Positions 1 through 10,514 of a DNA stretch of 64,000 nucleotides are shown in pieces. Made by a program: the position numbers and the translations under genes. How positions within the stretch are numbered: position 1 is the stretch's first letter; every line of letters begins with the position of its first letter. Location of the stretch: assembly GCF_009017415.1 (NCBI RefSeq), contig NC_092406.1:5332001-5396000 (forward strand). Reading direction: 5' to 3'. The notes below the pieces were generated by a model, which was given only the letters and a program-made list of their open reading frames with translations, did no database searches and was not told the origin of the DNA. Origin of the DNA: Aspergillus flavus. Its lineage: Eukaryota > Ascomycota > Eurotiomycetes > Eurotiales > Aspergillaceae.

Positions 1-44
1 CAAGGTGTTGTCCAGCCGTTAATCATATGTGGCCTAAAACTTAC

Positions 45-1181
45 CGAAGGAAACAGCGCACAACGTGCTTCAGAAGCCTTACGGTCTGCTGCTCCACGAG
101 CTGGGTGACCATGTTGCTCAGAACAGTCCCCACAGCATAGAATCTCTCGTATGTCGCACAAATATATGCAAGACCAATATCATCAAGCAGGATTTTTTGA
201 ACGATAAAGATAGCAACTGTTTTGCTCAGCTCCGAACCGGTTTCCATGATACGGAGGCAGAGGGGGATAATCTCGGTTGTGAGAAGGAAGTTGATGACAT
301 CAGAAGAGTCATTCTTGACCAACGCTCCGATCACACCAAGAGAGGTGAGGCGAAGGTATTCGAACGGGCGAGATTTGGAGGTCGTATTCAGGAAGGGATA
401 AAGAAAAAGTGGGATATGAGCTGGGGGAGTATTTGCGTCAGCCAACAAGTATTGTAAGCAAGCATGAACTGCTACATACCATTCAGAAATAGTGTGCGGG
501 TCTCATTGTGGGAGGCGACACATTGCAACAGAGCCAGTGCGTTGCAGACTCGATTTGAAGCCGCGGCGGTTAACTGAGAGGGGTTCAATAAGGGGTATAC
601 AGAAATGATTTCCTGAAGCAAGGCAGTCATAACGCCTACAAAGACCAACTCGTTAGCATCCATGAAGTAGTCGCCACATACAGGAAACAGTTCATACCAA
701 ACGAATGCCAAATGACAAGCGCCAACTCAGGAACTTGCTCTCGCTTTTTACTTAGTTCCATGAGGGCAGCTTCTCTGCGGTTTGGATCTAGAAGCTCAGC
801 AACCCAGATGAAAACCTTGCGGTTCTCATCACTGATCCCGCCATCCATCACCGATACCGCGCCCGGGAGAGCGCCATCCCCGCTTAACCCTCCAGCACCT
901 GCACCCTGTGCTGGGTTTCCAGCAGCAGGGTTGCCGGCCATAGCTATGCGATTATAGTGTTGTTGCTGGGCGGCGGCGGCGGCAGCCGCAGCGGCCTGCA
1001 CTTGGGCATGCTGTTGGGCCGCCAAGGAAGAATGCTGTTGTTGTGCCTGGTGTGGGTGGTGCTGGGCTTGATGGTGCTGTTGTTGCTGCTGTTGCTGCTG
1101 CTGCTGATGTTGCAGCCAGGAGGGATCAGCGGGATATTGATGCTGATGGGAAAAAACGTGCTGAGTCTGCGTCTGGAGCAT
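45..1181 (-). CDS. CAF40: CCR4-NOT complex subunit CAF40/RCD1 (CNOT9), 3' end outside window
   Basis: This is the armadillo-like CAF40/RCD1 subunit of the CCR4-NOT deadenylase complex, which acts in cytoplasmic mRNA decay and in transcription control. Three exons are seen: 1181-698, 635-480 and 420-45, with introns of 62 and 59 nt. A third intron starts with GTAAGT at 44, so the last exon lies beyond the window. The joined protein carries the very conserved family core, including [56 protein letters not shown] and KHVVRCFLR. The first about 100 residues are a low-complexity Gln/His/Ala tract, with about ten consecutive Gln, a common fungal extension before the conserved repeat domain. I chose the ATG at 1181 (MLQTQTQ) because it opens the Q-rich head. 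The frame stays open upstream to 1310, so a longer start or a 5' exon is possible. Family identity is certain; the start is moderately certain. Confidence 0.95.
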
Positions 1182-2366
1182 GACGGGCTGGTGAAGGATC
1201 GGGGACTCGTAATCCTCAGGAGGACAGTCGTGGCAGCTCTGAGCGACCGAAGACAGAGATACAAGGAATGACAAGGAATGAGACGTCGAGGGAAAGGTTT
1301 CTATAGTCAAGGAATTGTACCCGAAATTAAATTCACGAATGACAGTTTTCTGTCGTTGTTATTTGCTTGAGGGTTGAATGTGAAAGTGTGCGACTTGGCG
1401 TGCTGAAGTGTGAGCAATGGATGGAGAAGTCGAGGAAGTTCCGGACTACGGGAGGCGGGGAGAACGCAAGTTCCGGCCGAGCATTGACTTGATGCTTTAA
1501 ACCCGTGCGCGGCCCGCTTAAACCGTCCAAGTCACTCAAGCGCCATCAATTGAGCGCCCTTTAAAGTATTTTTAATATTGATAGAATATTTAGGGCCGTT
1601 CCAGCTCAGTCTCTCTTTTACCGATCATGAATTTCTTAGTCTTACTCCAACTTCAATTGAATAAGGTTTCCTGAAGCGTCTCCATAGCATACAATACCAA
1701 TGTCCCTCTGCGGACTCGCCGCCTTACATGTTACACAGAATGTCGCACGAGTACTTCCGGCAGGTGCAGGACACTATTGCGGGAGTTTCGAACAAAGGTA
1801 CTCGGTACCCGTCGTTATGGTGCAGAAAGTGCATGATTTTACCCACCCTCATAGTCTTGGACCTGCGTTCATATTTTTGGGTCTAAGCTCAATATACTCC
1901 GATTCCTGCGGCTACATGCAATTGACCTATCCAAATGATTCCGATCAAAACATCTTATTACTCAGTATCTCTGGCAGGATGACATAATTGTCATTGCGCT
2001 AACTATTTCGTATTTACATCGTTCCTTCATTGACCCATCAAAATATATCGGAAAACAAGGGGGGAAAAAGAAAAAAAAATAGGACAAGTCATTAGAACAT
2101 GGATACATAGCTCATCATCATACATATTGACTTTCAGATAAGGAAAGGTAAAGGGAGAAAAGGGGGAACATTTGTACGGGGGATTTGACGCAAATAAGGC
2201 AAAAGAAGCATGGTGATACAAACAACACACAAAATACCAAACCGGCGCCATTCTATGCTTGACGGAGAATCAAAAAGAAATGGGGAAAGAAGAAAACAGA
2301 AAGTCATAAACAGGTTCATGGTCTTATGCGACTCGTTGATAGATCTTCATTGTATCACTTCGTTAA
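1182..2366. other. Intergenic region, no gene seen
   Basis: This holds the promoter and 5' leader of the CAF40 gene (minus) and the 3' flank of the cysteine-rich membrane protein gene. A 95-codon open frame at 1700-1987 has no family resemblance and no splice context, so I do not call it. Confidence 0.6.
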
Positions 2367-3514
2367 TCATGATCGTCGTGAACGCGTGCGAGATCGCCTG
2401 GATTGTCTAGTGTCCCTTGTCCGTCTCGTTCGCCGATCCGAGCTTGCGCTACCTATAGAGCAGTCAGTAAGGGTTATACATCTATAAATACCAAAAGAAG
2501 AGGACACATACTTGTGCTGGTGTAATAATCTGAGTAGTAGTATGAACTCGGGTAAGTGTAGTCGCTCTTTTCATCCTCGTGGTCTCTGCGCCTCTTCAAT
2601 CCCAGACATAGAGCAAGCGCGCCCAACATGATCCCAAGGGTTGCCAGCCCGCCCCATTTCTTCTTTTCACTAGCCTGGGGTGGTGGAGCTGACGGACGCG
2701 AACCGAACCAGGTACGTCCTTCAGGCCTGCCACCATGCGTATGGTGGGAATACCGATCTTCCACATATGTGGTCTCCTTTCTTCTTCTTCTACCACCACC
2801 AAGACCCAGGCAAGCAAACAAAGCCTCCAGAGCTCCGCGACAGCACAGGCAAGCGCAAAGAAGCAAGAGAAGAAAGACGCCAGCGATTGTTCCGATGACG
2901 ATACCTGCGATTGCTCCACCGCTTAGTCCTCCATTATCTGGTGCTTTTTCACCAATGAGTTGGGCTCCGTCGGTGCCAACAGGAGCAACAAAGCCCTGTG
3001 TGGTTGTCGCCGATGCAGTCGCAGTGATGGTAGATGCACTTGTGCCTCGTACTGGAGGCGTAGCGGTAGCGGTGGCCCAGATTGATGAACTGCCCATCAC
3101 ACACTGGTTGTTGGAACAGACGTACGCCGCACCACAACAGGTGTTTCCGCAAATGGTTTCGCCCAGCTCGGCCTTGCAACTCCCCGAGCCACCTCCAGCA
3201 GTCGTAGTCTGTCCTACATAGCTGCTCCATGTAGAGGTAACTGTCGCGACATCGGTTTCCGTGGTGACGAAAGTTGTAGTGAAGTATTGCCAGCTGCCAC
3301 CGGAGGAATCTGCACAGACTGCCTGGCCATTGCTATCGGTGCTACACGTCTGACCAGAGCTGCAGCAGAGTTGGCCATAATAGCCACAGGAATTTGCGCA
3401 GCGCTTTTCAAGGCCGGCCTCATCAAAATCCAGAGGGGAAGCAGCGGAGCGCTGAACTTGCGCCAATAAAGTCAGTATGGATATGGCTGAGTGTAATATG
3501 CGAGAAGTGTGCAT
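2367..3514 (-). CDS. Cysteine-rich secreted/membrane protein with signal peptide and hydrophobic spans, unknown function
   Basis: I do not recognise a named family. Two exons, 3514-2512 and 2452-2367, are joined across a 59-nt GTATGT...TATAG intron and give about 362 residues. Residues 1-25 form a signal peptide. Two Cys-rich modules follow, with CC pairs in the pattern C-x-CC-x-G-x-C: residues about 39-67 (YGQLCCSSGQTC) and about 113-140 (GNTCCGAAYVC). A Ser/Thr/Ala-rich linker leads to a strong membrane span at about 204-228 (AIAGIVIGTIAGVFLLLLL) followed by CACLCC. A weaker hydrophobic stretch lies near residue 300 (LGIMLGALALCLGL). The cytoplasmic side is basic and Tyr-rich, and the spliced end is Arg/Ser-rich. 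Family knowledge suggests a cell-wall-facing membrane protein or sensor-like glycoprotein, but that is inference. The next minus-strand gene (5047-5793) has similar CC motifs. Without the intron the frame would end at 2474 with an unrelated hydrophobic tail. Confidence 0.8.
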
Positions 3515-5046
3515 GGTGGACAGAGATATGTGCTGGGATCACGAGAAGAATGCCAAACTCGTTTTGTCCCTCTCCAGGTCCGATAAACCACGAGCACTGT
3601 CGATAATCTTATTCAAACTGACTAGACCGGTCACCTCGGACTATGTATGGGTCGGTATCGATAAGAGCTTGAAAACGAAAGACAGCTATCTTCAATTTCG
3701 TAACCACGTCAGAAAGAATGTCAAAGCAAGCATGACAAGCAAACAGTGACAGAAGAATTTTGAAGAAAAAAGAATGAGGGGGTGGATGAGGGGGGCAATC
3801 CTCGTGGTGACCAAGAGACGGTAAGTGACCGTCAGCTTTGCTTTGAAGCCCTGTTTCCCAGCCTCCCGTATAGTACCCAACCACCGGAATTTCCTGCAAC
3901 AAAACAACAGCAACAGCCAATCGCAGCGACCTCTAGACAAGAAAAAAAAAAGCTCAAATGAGGTACTGACATCAAAGTTTACTCATTGATAGGAATTTCT
4001 GATTTTTCCTTCATTGAAAAGAGGGGGCTGGGAGAGCCGAGCTTTTCCCTTGTCTTTCATCTTATCGTCGCAATGCATTGGACGCTGTGCCCCTCACTGT
4101 ATTGGAGAAACGGCAGAGACATGACTCAAGCAATCATTGCTCTTGCTGACCCTTTTTTACCTTCCGTCCCTGACATCAGTTTCATACTAATTCCCCATTA
4201 TTACCAGCGGAACAAAGACGGAACCTGAACTAAATCGCGCGTTGAGTAACTCGAGTCGGTGTGCGAGAATCCCCCACTTCCATTCGATAGATCGATCTAT
4301 AGAATCACACCTGAGGTGTCTACTCTGGTGGCCCCACGCCGAGTCTGTCGTCGTCAATCCGAAGGTTAAACTACTCCATACTCCTACTCCATCTGTGCCT
4401 GTGTGTTGTCTCGTCACGCTCTAGTGCCTTGCCAACGAAGCGGATGAATCAGGGACAACGCACACCGGTGGGAGATTATCCGATACTGTGGTCCAGACTA
4501 GTCTTTTTTCCAGTCTAGTTACTCATGCATGAAATTAGCGCTCGCAAATGTACGATGTGTATTCCAAGGTATTGGGTACACTATTTATGACAATGAAGCG
4601 GTGTGATGCCTTGGTATCTGCCAGTATTCTGTATGTCCTCTTTGTGCATGTTTCGGTGCCTGGTACAGAGTATCAGGTTAATCCATTTCCGATCATCAGT
4701 ATATTCTTATATGGTTCAGACAGTAATGTTGGGATCTCGTATCCCCTAATCCTAGCTAGATATGTACATACGTAGACGCCAAAGAACAGTAGATTTACAT
4801 CTTAGCATAGCACTCGACCATAACATCATTCAATCATCCTTCGTCCTTCTGAAAGAAAAGTATACGGGGCCAAGTCAGGTAAGAGTCCAGCCATAAGCTT
4901 CCATACAGTATGTGCGCGAAAGACGTCCCGTTCGTTTAACATCCAGGAGATCAATCTGTTGTAACATATAGGTAAAAGAGAAAGAACAAAGAAATGTTTT
5001 CATATCGCATATCCACCATAAAGAAACGTAAGAGCATTAAAGCTGA
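3515..5046. other. Intergenic region, no gene seen
   Basis: This contains the promoter of the upstream Cys-rich membrane gene and the 3' flank of the next gene. A 14-bp perfect palindrome centred on ATCGAT lies at 4287-4300. Short open frames here show no coding signal I can recognise. Confidence 0.6.
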
Positions 5047-5793
5047 TCAAATAAACATACCGGCCACGCCAATGACCACGCCAAACACGAGGTCCTCCAG
5101 ACTAGAGGTCCGTCCCGGGGGTGCCCTGTTCATGTCTCCGGTTCCGGTAGCATACGTGTCGCAGTAGCCCAGATTGAGGCCATGGCAGGCATTCATGCTC
5201 AAGCTAGAACAGGTAGAGACTGCCCCGGCTGCCCCTCCGCCAGCTCGGGTTACACCTCCACCCTCAGCTGCCACCGTGACTGCATAGCCTCCTCCCAGAC
5301 TCGAAAGACAACCGGTATACTCACTCTGACACAGGGAGTAGTATGAGGAACAGACGCCGGCGTTCGGGAACGTCGTCGGGACATAGACGAACGGATAAGC
5401 GCCTGGCATCGTCGAGCCAGTAATAGTAGCATCATTGGGTCCCGTGGTGGTCATAGAAACAGTTGCGGTTCCTGGAAACCTGAAGCTGGTCGAGGCAGAA
5501 GTGGAGTCTCCGGTAAGTGAGCCTGTACATTTCGCTCCAGTCGGACAGCAGGCAATATTGTCGGCGGCGTCACGAGAGCAAACGGAACCTTGTCTGCAGC
5601 AGACGTCGGATCTACCCATGTTGGAGCATGGGTCATACCCAGCCGGGCAGCTGTCAGCCCGCTTTAATATGCGTAAGACCTCATATGCCCTCTTGTTTGC
5701 TTCTGCGGATTGCGGAGGAGAAAATGGCAACGTCTCTATCGATAACACAGTCGAGGCGAAGAATGCGGCCGAGATCCACCCAAATACCTTCAT
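5047..5793 (-). CDS. Cysteine-rich secreted protein, possibly GPI-anchored, unknown function
   Basis: A single-exon frame of 248 residues. I chose the ATG at 5793 (MKVFGWISAAFF) because it begins a clear signal peptide; the frame is open upstream to 6000, but that extension does not look like protein. The mature part has a Cys cluster at about residues 45-90 (CPAGYDPCSNMG, SDVCCRQGSVC, IACCPTGAKC), a Ser/Thr-rich stretch, then a second Cys region (CSSYYSLCQSEYTGC, later CSSLSMNACHGLNLGYC). The C-terminus ends in a short hydrophobic run (LVFGVVIGVAGMFI), which could be a GPI attachment signal or a short anchor. GTATGT near the stop could be a donor for a terminal intron that would change only the last few residues. 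The CC-containing motif resembles that of the neighbouring gene at 2367-3514, so both may be cell-wall proteins. No precise family is recognised. Confidence 0.75.
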   Translation of the reverse strand: MKVFGWISAAFFASTVLSIETLPFSPPQSAEANKRAYEVLRILKRADSCPAGYDPCSNMGRSDVCCRQGSVCSRDAADNIACCPTGAKCTGSLTGDSTSASTSFRFPGTATVSMTTTGPNDATITGSTMPGAYPFVYVPTTFPNAGVCSSYYSLCQSEYTGCLSSLGGGYAVTVAAEGGGVTRAGGGAAGAVSTCSSLSMNACHGLNLGYCDTYATGTGDMNRAPPGRTSSLEDLVFGVVIGVAGMFI

Positions 5794-8287
5794 TCTAGCG
5801 GCTAGGGCTAGAGTCCGCCCACTGAATTGTATATAAATCTCGAGATCGGCGTTCAGCTTGAATTTCGATTGGAATTCTTGGTGGGATTGAGCGTTGTGTG
5901 GTATGCGACAGTAATAACACCATGCGGTCAGCAAACTACTGAAAGCGGCAACCGTAGTGTTAGTGGGTGGTTGCAAGACTCGAGACAAAGCAACATCCAA
6001 ATTGACGGGTATGTATGAGAATACAACTCACACTCAGTGGCTAAATTCCAGCTCCAGATATCTTCGAGAACGGTCGGCCACGGTACCGGTGGCCGGAGTC
6101 GGGTGGATGATGTATTCTGCATCGGGCTGTACTTGTTCTGGCAGTTAGGCGCAATCTCCACTGAGATCCCTGCCACAGCAACCGCGTGTCCACCCATTGT
6201 CCAACCACCTGCCCAGCTATTAATATAAACCTTTGACATCAAGCTGCATTTCTCGATAAAACAAACTCCGCTGCATCTCGTACAGCTTTACCACTGTTTC
6301 CTCCCGAGTTTCATCCGTGGAAAGGGAAGGGGAAAATGAAAAAGAGACGTGTAATCGGGTAAAAGGATTTTTTTTTTTACATATTGTTAGTCTAACTAAC
6401 TTTTAAGGTTGATCTCTTAAATGAACTCTCAGACAATGCATACTCTCCCATTCTCCCTCTTACTAAACTTTCTACGTCATGTAGCTCTTGATACGACTTT
6501 CCTACCCTCGGAAAGTGGCTATATTACAACAGCATGTAAAGTTGTCTCTAAGCGTTGACCTGCCAATGTAGAAAGTTGCTACTTATTCTTAACAGAAACC
6601 CTCTATACCATATTTTCAATATACCATATCCTCATGGGTTTCCCGGACAGGCGGCTTTAAAAGGTACGAAATCCGACCAAACACCACACCCGACCGGGCC
6701 ACTTTGGAAGCCGGTATCTTGGTCGAGCATGCAATCCGGTCTCCGTCGGAACTCCCGTCTGATCCGTCTACGATACTACTTAGATGAATAGAACCATTCC
6801 AATGTTGCCGGTCGTATGAGGGCAGTGCGTGAGTGGACACGTATCGACCATTTCGATGATTACTTAGGTCGATGAATGGGTATGTATAAATAGAGAGAGG
6901 ATCTATTTCAGTGTTGAATTATTTGATTTCAATACCTTTTGCCAACGCTGGATGGTGTAAGTGCTTAAAAGGCTGCAACACTCAATATAAGCAAATGTTC
7001 TATCGAGGATTGTACAAATCAATACGAGAGAAATCCCGACACGTACTTTCGTCAGCCATCCTCTCCAAAGCTAGGAAGATCCTTCAAATCAAGCTAACAT
7101 TCAGGCCCGAGAAGACCAGTCGCTGCAAATTCGTCATAGTACGTATTTTGCTAACTGCGCTAGAGGCGAATAATATACTTCTGGAAAGGATAGGCTCGAG
7201 GTTTTACCGTCCCTTAGTATTTGAGGCCACGGAAGGAGAACACAACAACCAATCAGCGAATCAATTGCCATTGATTCAATGAGCCATTCGATGTCCAACA
7301 GGTACACCGATCTATACATAGCTACATTAGCTAGATTTATACTAGACTGGAAGAAAGCTTCTCTCAACCGGGTGCCCGCACGCATGATCGAGGGCAACGA
7401 GGCAACAGGCAAGGCAGCAAGGAAGGCAACCAGATCAGTACCTTTTTTCCCAAAAGAAACTGTTTTGTCCCAACACTAGAGCCTAAGAATAGGAGGAGAA
7501 ATAGCTTGCTGAGAATGATAGTGACTAAACTTGGACTGCGAATCGCAGTCAATCCTCCCCCGAAAGAACCAGACGCCCCCCACTTCACGGTATAACAAAT
7601 CATCTAGGACGTTTGCTGCGGGCGAAAACATTGGAAATCAGCGATTTTAGCATTTGCTGCGATGTCGCACTGGCATGAATTTGCTTTAACACAGCACATC
7701 GCCCATCTTTGAAGAATTGTTCGAATGTGGCGACGAGATAGATGCATTCAGTGCACATTCACAATGGCCTGCGCAACGTCCAATCAAGGTTATATTGCGC
7801 TCAGTTAATTTGCCTGAGAGTAAGTCCCGAGCTCACATTGGTGCGGGGGGGGGGGGGGGGGGGGGGAAGTCATGGAATTCAAGATCAAATTGGATACTCT
7901 ACCTTACGAATTAACAGCTTTCTGAGTAATTGCTCGTAGGACATCTTGAATTCAACAACCAGGAATGATCACACCTTCTGAACCATTGCCAGTGCTTGCT
8001 TAATTTTAAGCGAAGCTTGATCATGTAGTTTTCGGGCTCAATATGAGCATACATGGTTGTGGGGAGTAAAGAGATTGTAAAACAGGAAGCATCAGTGGTT
8101 GATGGCATGTGACTGAGGGGAATGTCATCACATCTAAACTCTAGCACCGTCTCCACCATATCTATAGACAATCCATATATTGCCAACAAAGCTAACAACA
8201 CGAGACGAATAACGTCTTTACGCTGTTATTTAGTGCACATCGAAGTTTAGTCATCGAATAGAGTTCTATAATCTATCGCCCGCTAGC
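5794..8287. other. Long intergenic region, no gene seen; contains G22 tract
   Basis: About 2.5 kb without a recognisable gene. It includes the promoter of the Cys-rich gene on the left and of the dioxygenase on the right. The 123-codon open frame at 6911-7282 has atypical composition and no family motif. A G homopolymer lies at 7845-7866. Confidence 0.6.
7845..7866 (+). repeat. Poly-G tract, 22 G
   Basis: An uninterrupted run of 22 guanines on the plus strand, flanked by GTGC and AAGTC. It lies about 420 bp upstream of the dioxygenase gene start. Such a run can form G-quadruplex structure and is prone to length errors in replication and sequencing. Confidence 0.95.
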
Positions 8288-9466
8288 ATGCCGCCAGGAA
8301 ATGGTTCAGCCTCAATGGCAATACCTGTCGTTGACTTCTCATCCTGGAAGAATACCCAGGACGAAGCTTCTCGGCTAAGAACTGCACATGAGCTCGTCAA
8401 AGCCTGCCAAACCGTGGGCTTTGTCTACATCATCAACCACTCGCTGCCCAAATCTGTCCTGGATGAAGCATTTGATTGGGTGAAACGCCTTTTCAATCTT
8501 CCTGAAGAGGAGAAAATGAGAGCACCCCATCCTGAAGGTTGGGCAGTGCATCGAGGTTACTCATGGCCTGGATTGGAGAAAGTATCCCAGACGATGTCCA
8601 CCGGGAATGATGAAGAGGCAAAAAGAAAGTTGCGAGAGGTCCCAGATGTCAAAGTATGTTGTGGCTTGCCTACTATAAGTACCAAAGTCATGCATTAGAA
8701 TAATATCAAAAAGACAAGGCCCGTATCTTACAGTGTTGTAGGAAGTATACGATATCGGGAGTGATGAAAACACTGAACAACCCAATCAATGGATACCCGA
8801 CGAAGCCCTCCCGGGCTTCAGGACTTTTATGATCAAATTTTATTGGGAGTGCTGGGCAGTCGGCGAGGAGCTTTTACGTGCTCTAGCCATTGGATTGAAT
8901 CTAGAGGACGATTCTTACCTAGTTGACAAACATTCAGGCCATGGTAATCAACTACGACTACTACACTACTTGCCCGTTCCAGCTGAAGATCTTGAGAAAG
9001 AGCGGACAACCCGTTGTCCAGCACATACGGATTGGAGTTCCTTAACTATGCTGTTTCAAGACGATTGCGGGGGTCTGGAGGTTGAAGATGTTTCTCGGCC
9101 AGGTACATTCGTTCCTGCAACTCCTTTAAAGAATGCCATAGTGGTAAATGTTGGTGACCTTCTTCAAATGTGGAGTAATGGTAAGTGCATTATCCAACTT
9201 GGCAAAATGCGACGATGCATGGTCTAACCCCAACAGACCAACTCAGGTCTACAAACCACAGGGTCAGAATGCCACCACTCGCCGATCGCTATGAGGGCCC
9301 AGATCGGATGACCCGCGAGCGGTTCTCGATCCCCTACTTCATATCTCCAGACCCAACATCTGTAATTGAATGTATTCCATCGTGTATGAGCGAGGATCAG
9401 CCCGCCAAGTACAAGCCAATTACACAGGCAGAGTATAACAAGATGCGAGCCTCTATGATGTACTAA
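8288..9466 (+). CDS. 2-oxoglutarate/Fe(II)-dependent dioxygenase, isopenicillin-N-synthase-like fold
   Basis: Predicted non-heme iron oxygenase that would couple 2-oxoglutarate decarboxylation to oxidation of an unknown small molecule. Three exons, 8288-8653, 8742-9180 and 9237-9466, give 344 residues, the normal size for the family. The N-terminal DIOX_N part starts with IPVVDFSSW and contains GFVYIINHSL. The iron triad is visible as H217 and D219 (CPAHTDWSS) and H276 (RSTNHRV). R297 in RERFSIPYF is the expected 2-oxoglutarate carboxylate anchor. The N-D-Q-L-R-S-T-N-H motif forms only when the 56-nt second intron is spliced, which supports that junction. An ATG ten codons downstream (MAIPVVDF) is an alternative start. 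Family members serve pyrimidine, flavonoid-like and secondary metabolism; substrate cannot be told here. The gene is intact, unlike the broken dioxygenase at 19387. Confidence 0.92.
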
Positions 9467-9994
9467 GCACAACGGAGCCACAATCGCTCATATTTGTACT
9501 TCGTCTACATCATTAGGAGATTGGCAGTTCGCTTTATTGGAAATGAGCTGAGAGATTGATATTGGGTAGCAATCTTCGCATGTGATTGAATTTGTATAAC
9601 ACGCACAACCCAATTGCATACACCAGGATTTCTTCGCAGGATACCACCTCCGACCAACTCAAACTATTGAAAAGTGCCAGTTCAGCTTGTATATATAGTG
9701 TGGAAGCCCTAAGCCCTAAGTAACACCCGTATATGGAAAACGCCCCGCCGGGCGGACAGCGGAGTCAACTGAGCTTGGCCGCCGATAAGTTCATCCCCGA
9801 GCCTCCGTCTTGCCTCTATACAATAACAAATATCATAAACCTTGCGCGAGTCGAACAAACTTCTAGCTCGCACTTTGCTACCAATTGCGAATACCTATCT
9901 ATCGCAAATTACAATCTCCCACTTTCTTAAATATCCCGCGACGGCGACTTGCATCCCTCACCAGACCCCTCATAACCCCCTCTACCGTGTCAAA
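9467..9994. other. Intergenic region, promoter of prefoldin gene
   Basis: This holds the 3' flank of the dioxygenase and the 5' flank of the prefoldin gene. I see no separate gene. Confidence 0.6.
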
Positions 9995-10514
9995 ATGTCT
10001 CTACCAAATGAAGCTCTGCAAAAGGTAGCTTATTGAACACCTAGCACATCGATAAGACCATTAGCTAATGGCAGAATGCGATGTCTAGCTCCTTCAAGAA
10101 CTTGAAAATCGTATAGTTACCTCCCAACAACAGATCGGGATCGCCAAGGCCCAAGTGACCACAAAACAGAAGGCTATCAGACTGCTAGACTTGACGTCTA
10201 GTGAGATGAGCTCATTGCCTAAGGACACACCTGTCTACGAAGGTGTAGGGAAGATGTGAGTGGGCTTCCACCTTTGACGATATATGCTTCGCTTGAATTC
10301 GGCATTGGAAGAGAAAGACCTGGCGCTGACTTTGACTTGGTATAGGTTCGTGGGCGTCCCGATGTCGACGGTTGATAAACGCTTGGTGGCCGAGAAGGCG
10401 GAACTCAAGTCGGATGTGTCGGGGTTGGAAAAGAAGTTGAGTTCGCTGGAGATGACACATAAGAACAGTATGGAGCATTATGAGCGGTTTGTGAAGTCCG
10501 GTGGTAAGGCTTGA
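9995..10514 (+). CDS. PFD1: Prefoldin subunit 1 (beta-type)
   Basis: Subunit of the hexameric prefoldin co-chaperone, which passes unfolded actin and tubulin to the cytosolic chaperonin CCT. Three exons, 9995-10024, 10089-10255 and 10346-10514, give 121 residues, the expected length. The joined protein reads as an N-terminal helix (LLQELENRIVTSQQQIG), the conserved hairpin region (DTPVYEGVGKM, then FVGVPMSTV) and a C-terminal coiled-coil helix (LKSDVSGLEKKLSSLE). The VYEGVGKMF motif is characteristic of the subunit and is reconstituted only across the second intron, where the Met codon itself is split (AT|G). The first exon has just ten codons. It is a housekeeping gene between accessory-looking neighbours. 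Confidence 0.92.

Noticed and set aside
1700..1987. 95-codon open frame
   Set aside because: No family motif, no supporting splice context and unusual composition; likely chance.
4287..4300. 14-bp palindrome near ATCGAT
   Set aside because: Isolated, short and without context.
6911..7282. 123-codon open frame
   Set aside because: Composition differs from genes in the window and no recognisable domain is present.
9707..9720. Telomere-like CCCTAAG repeated twice
   Set aside because: Only two units, each with an extra base compared with CCCTAA, in an internal region beside housekeeping genes.
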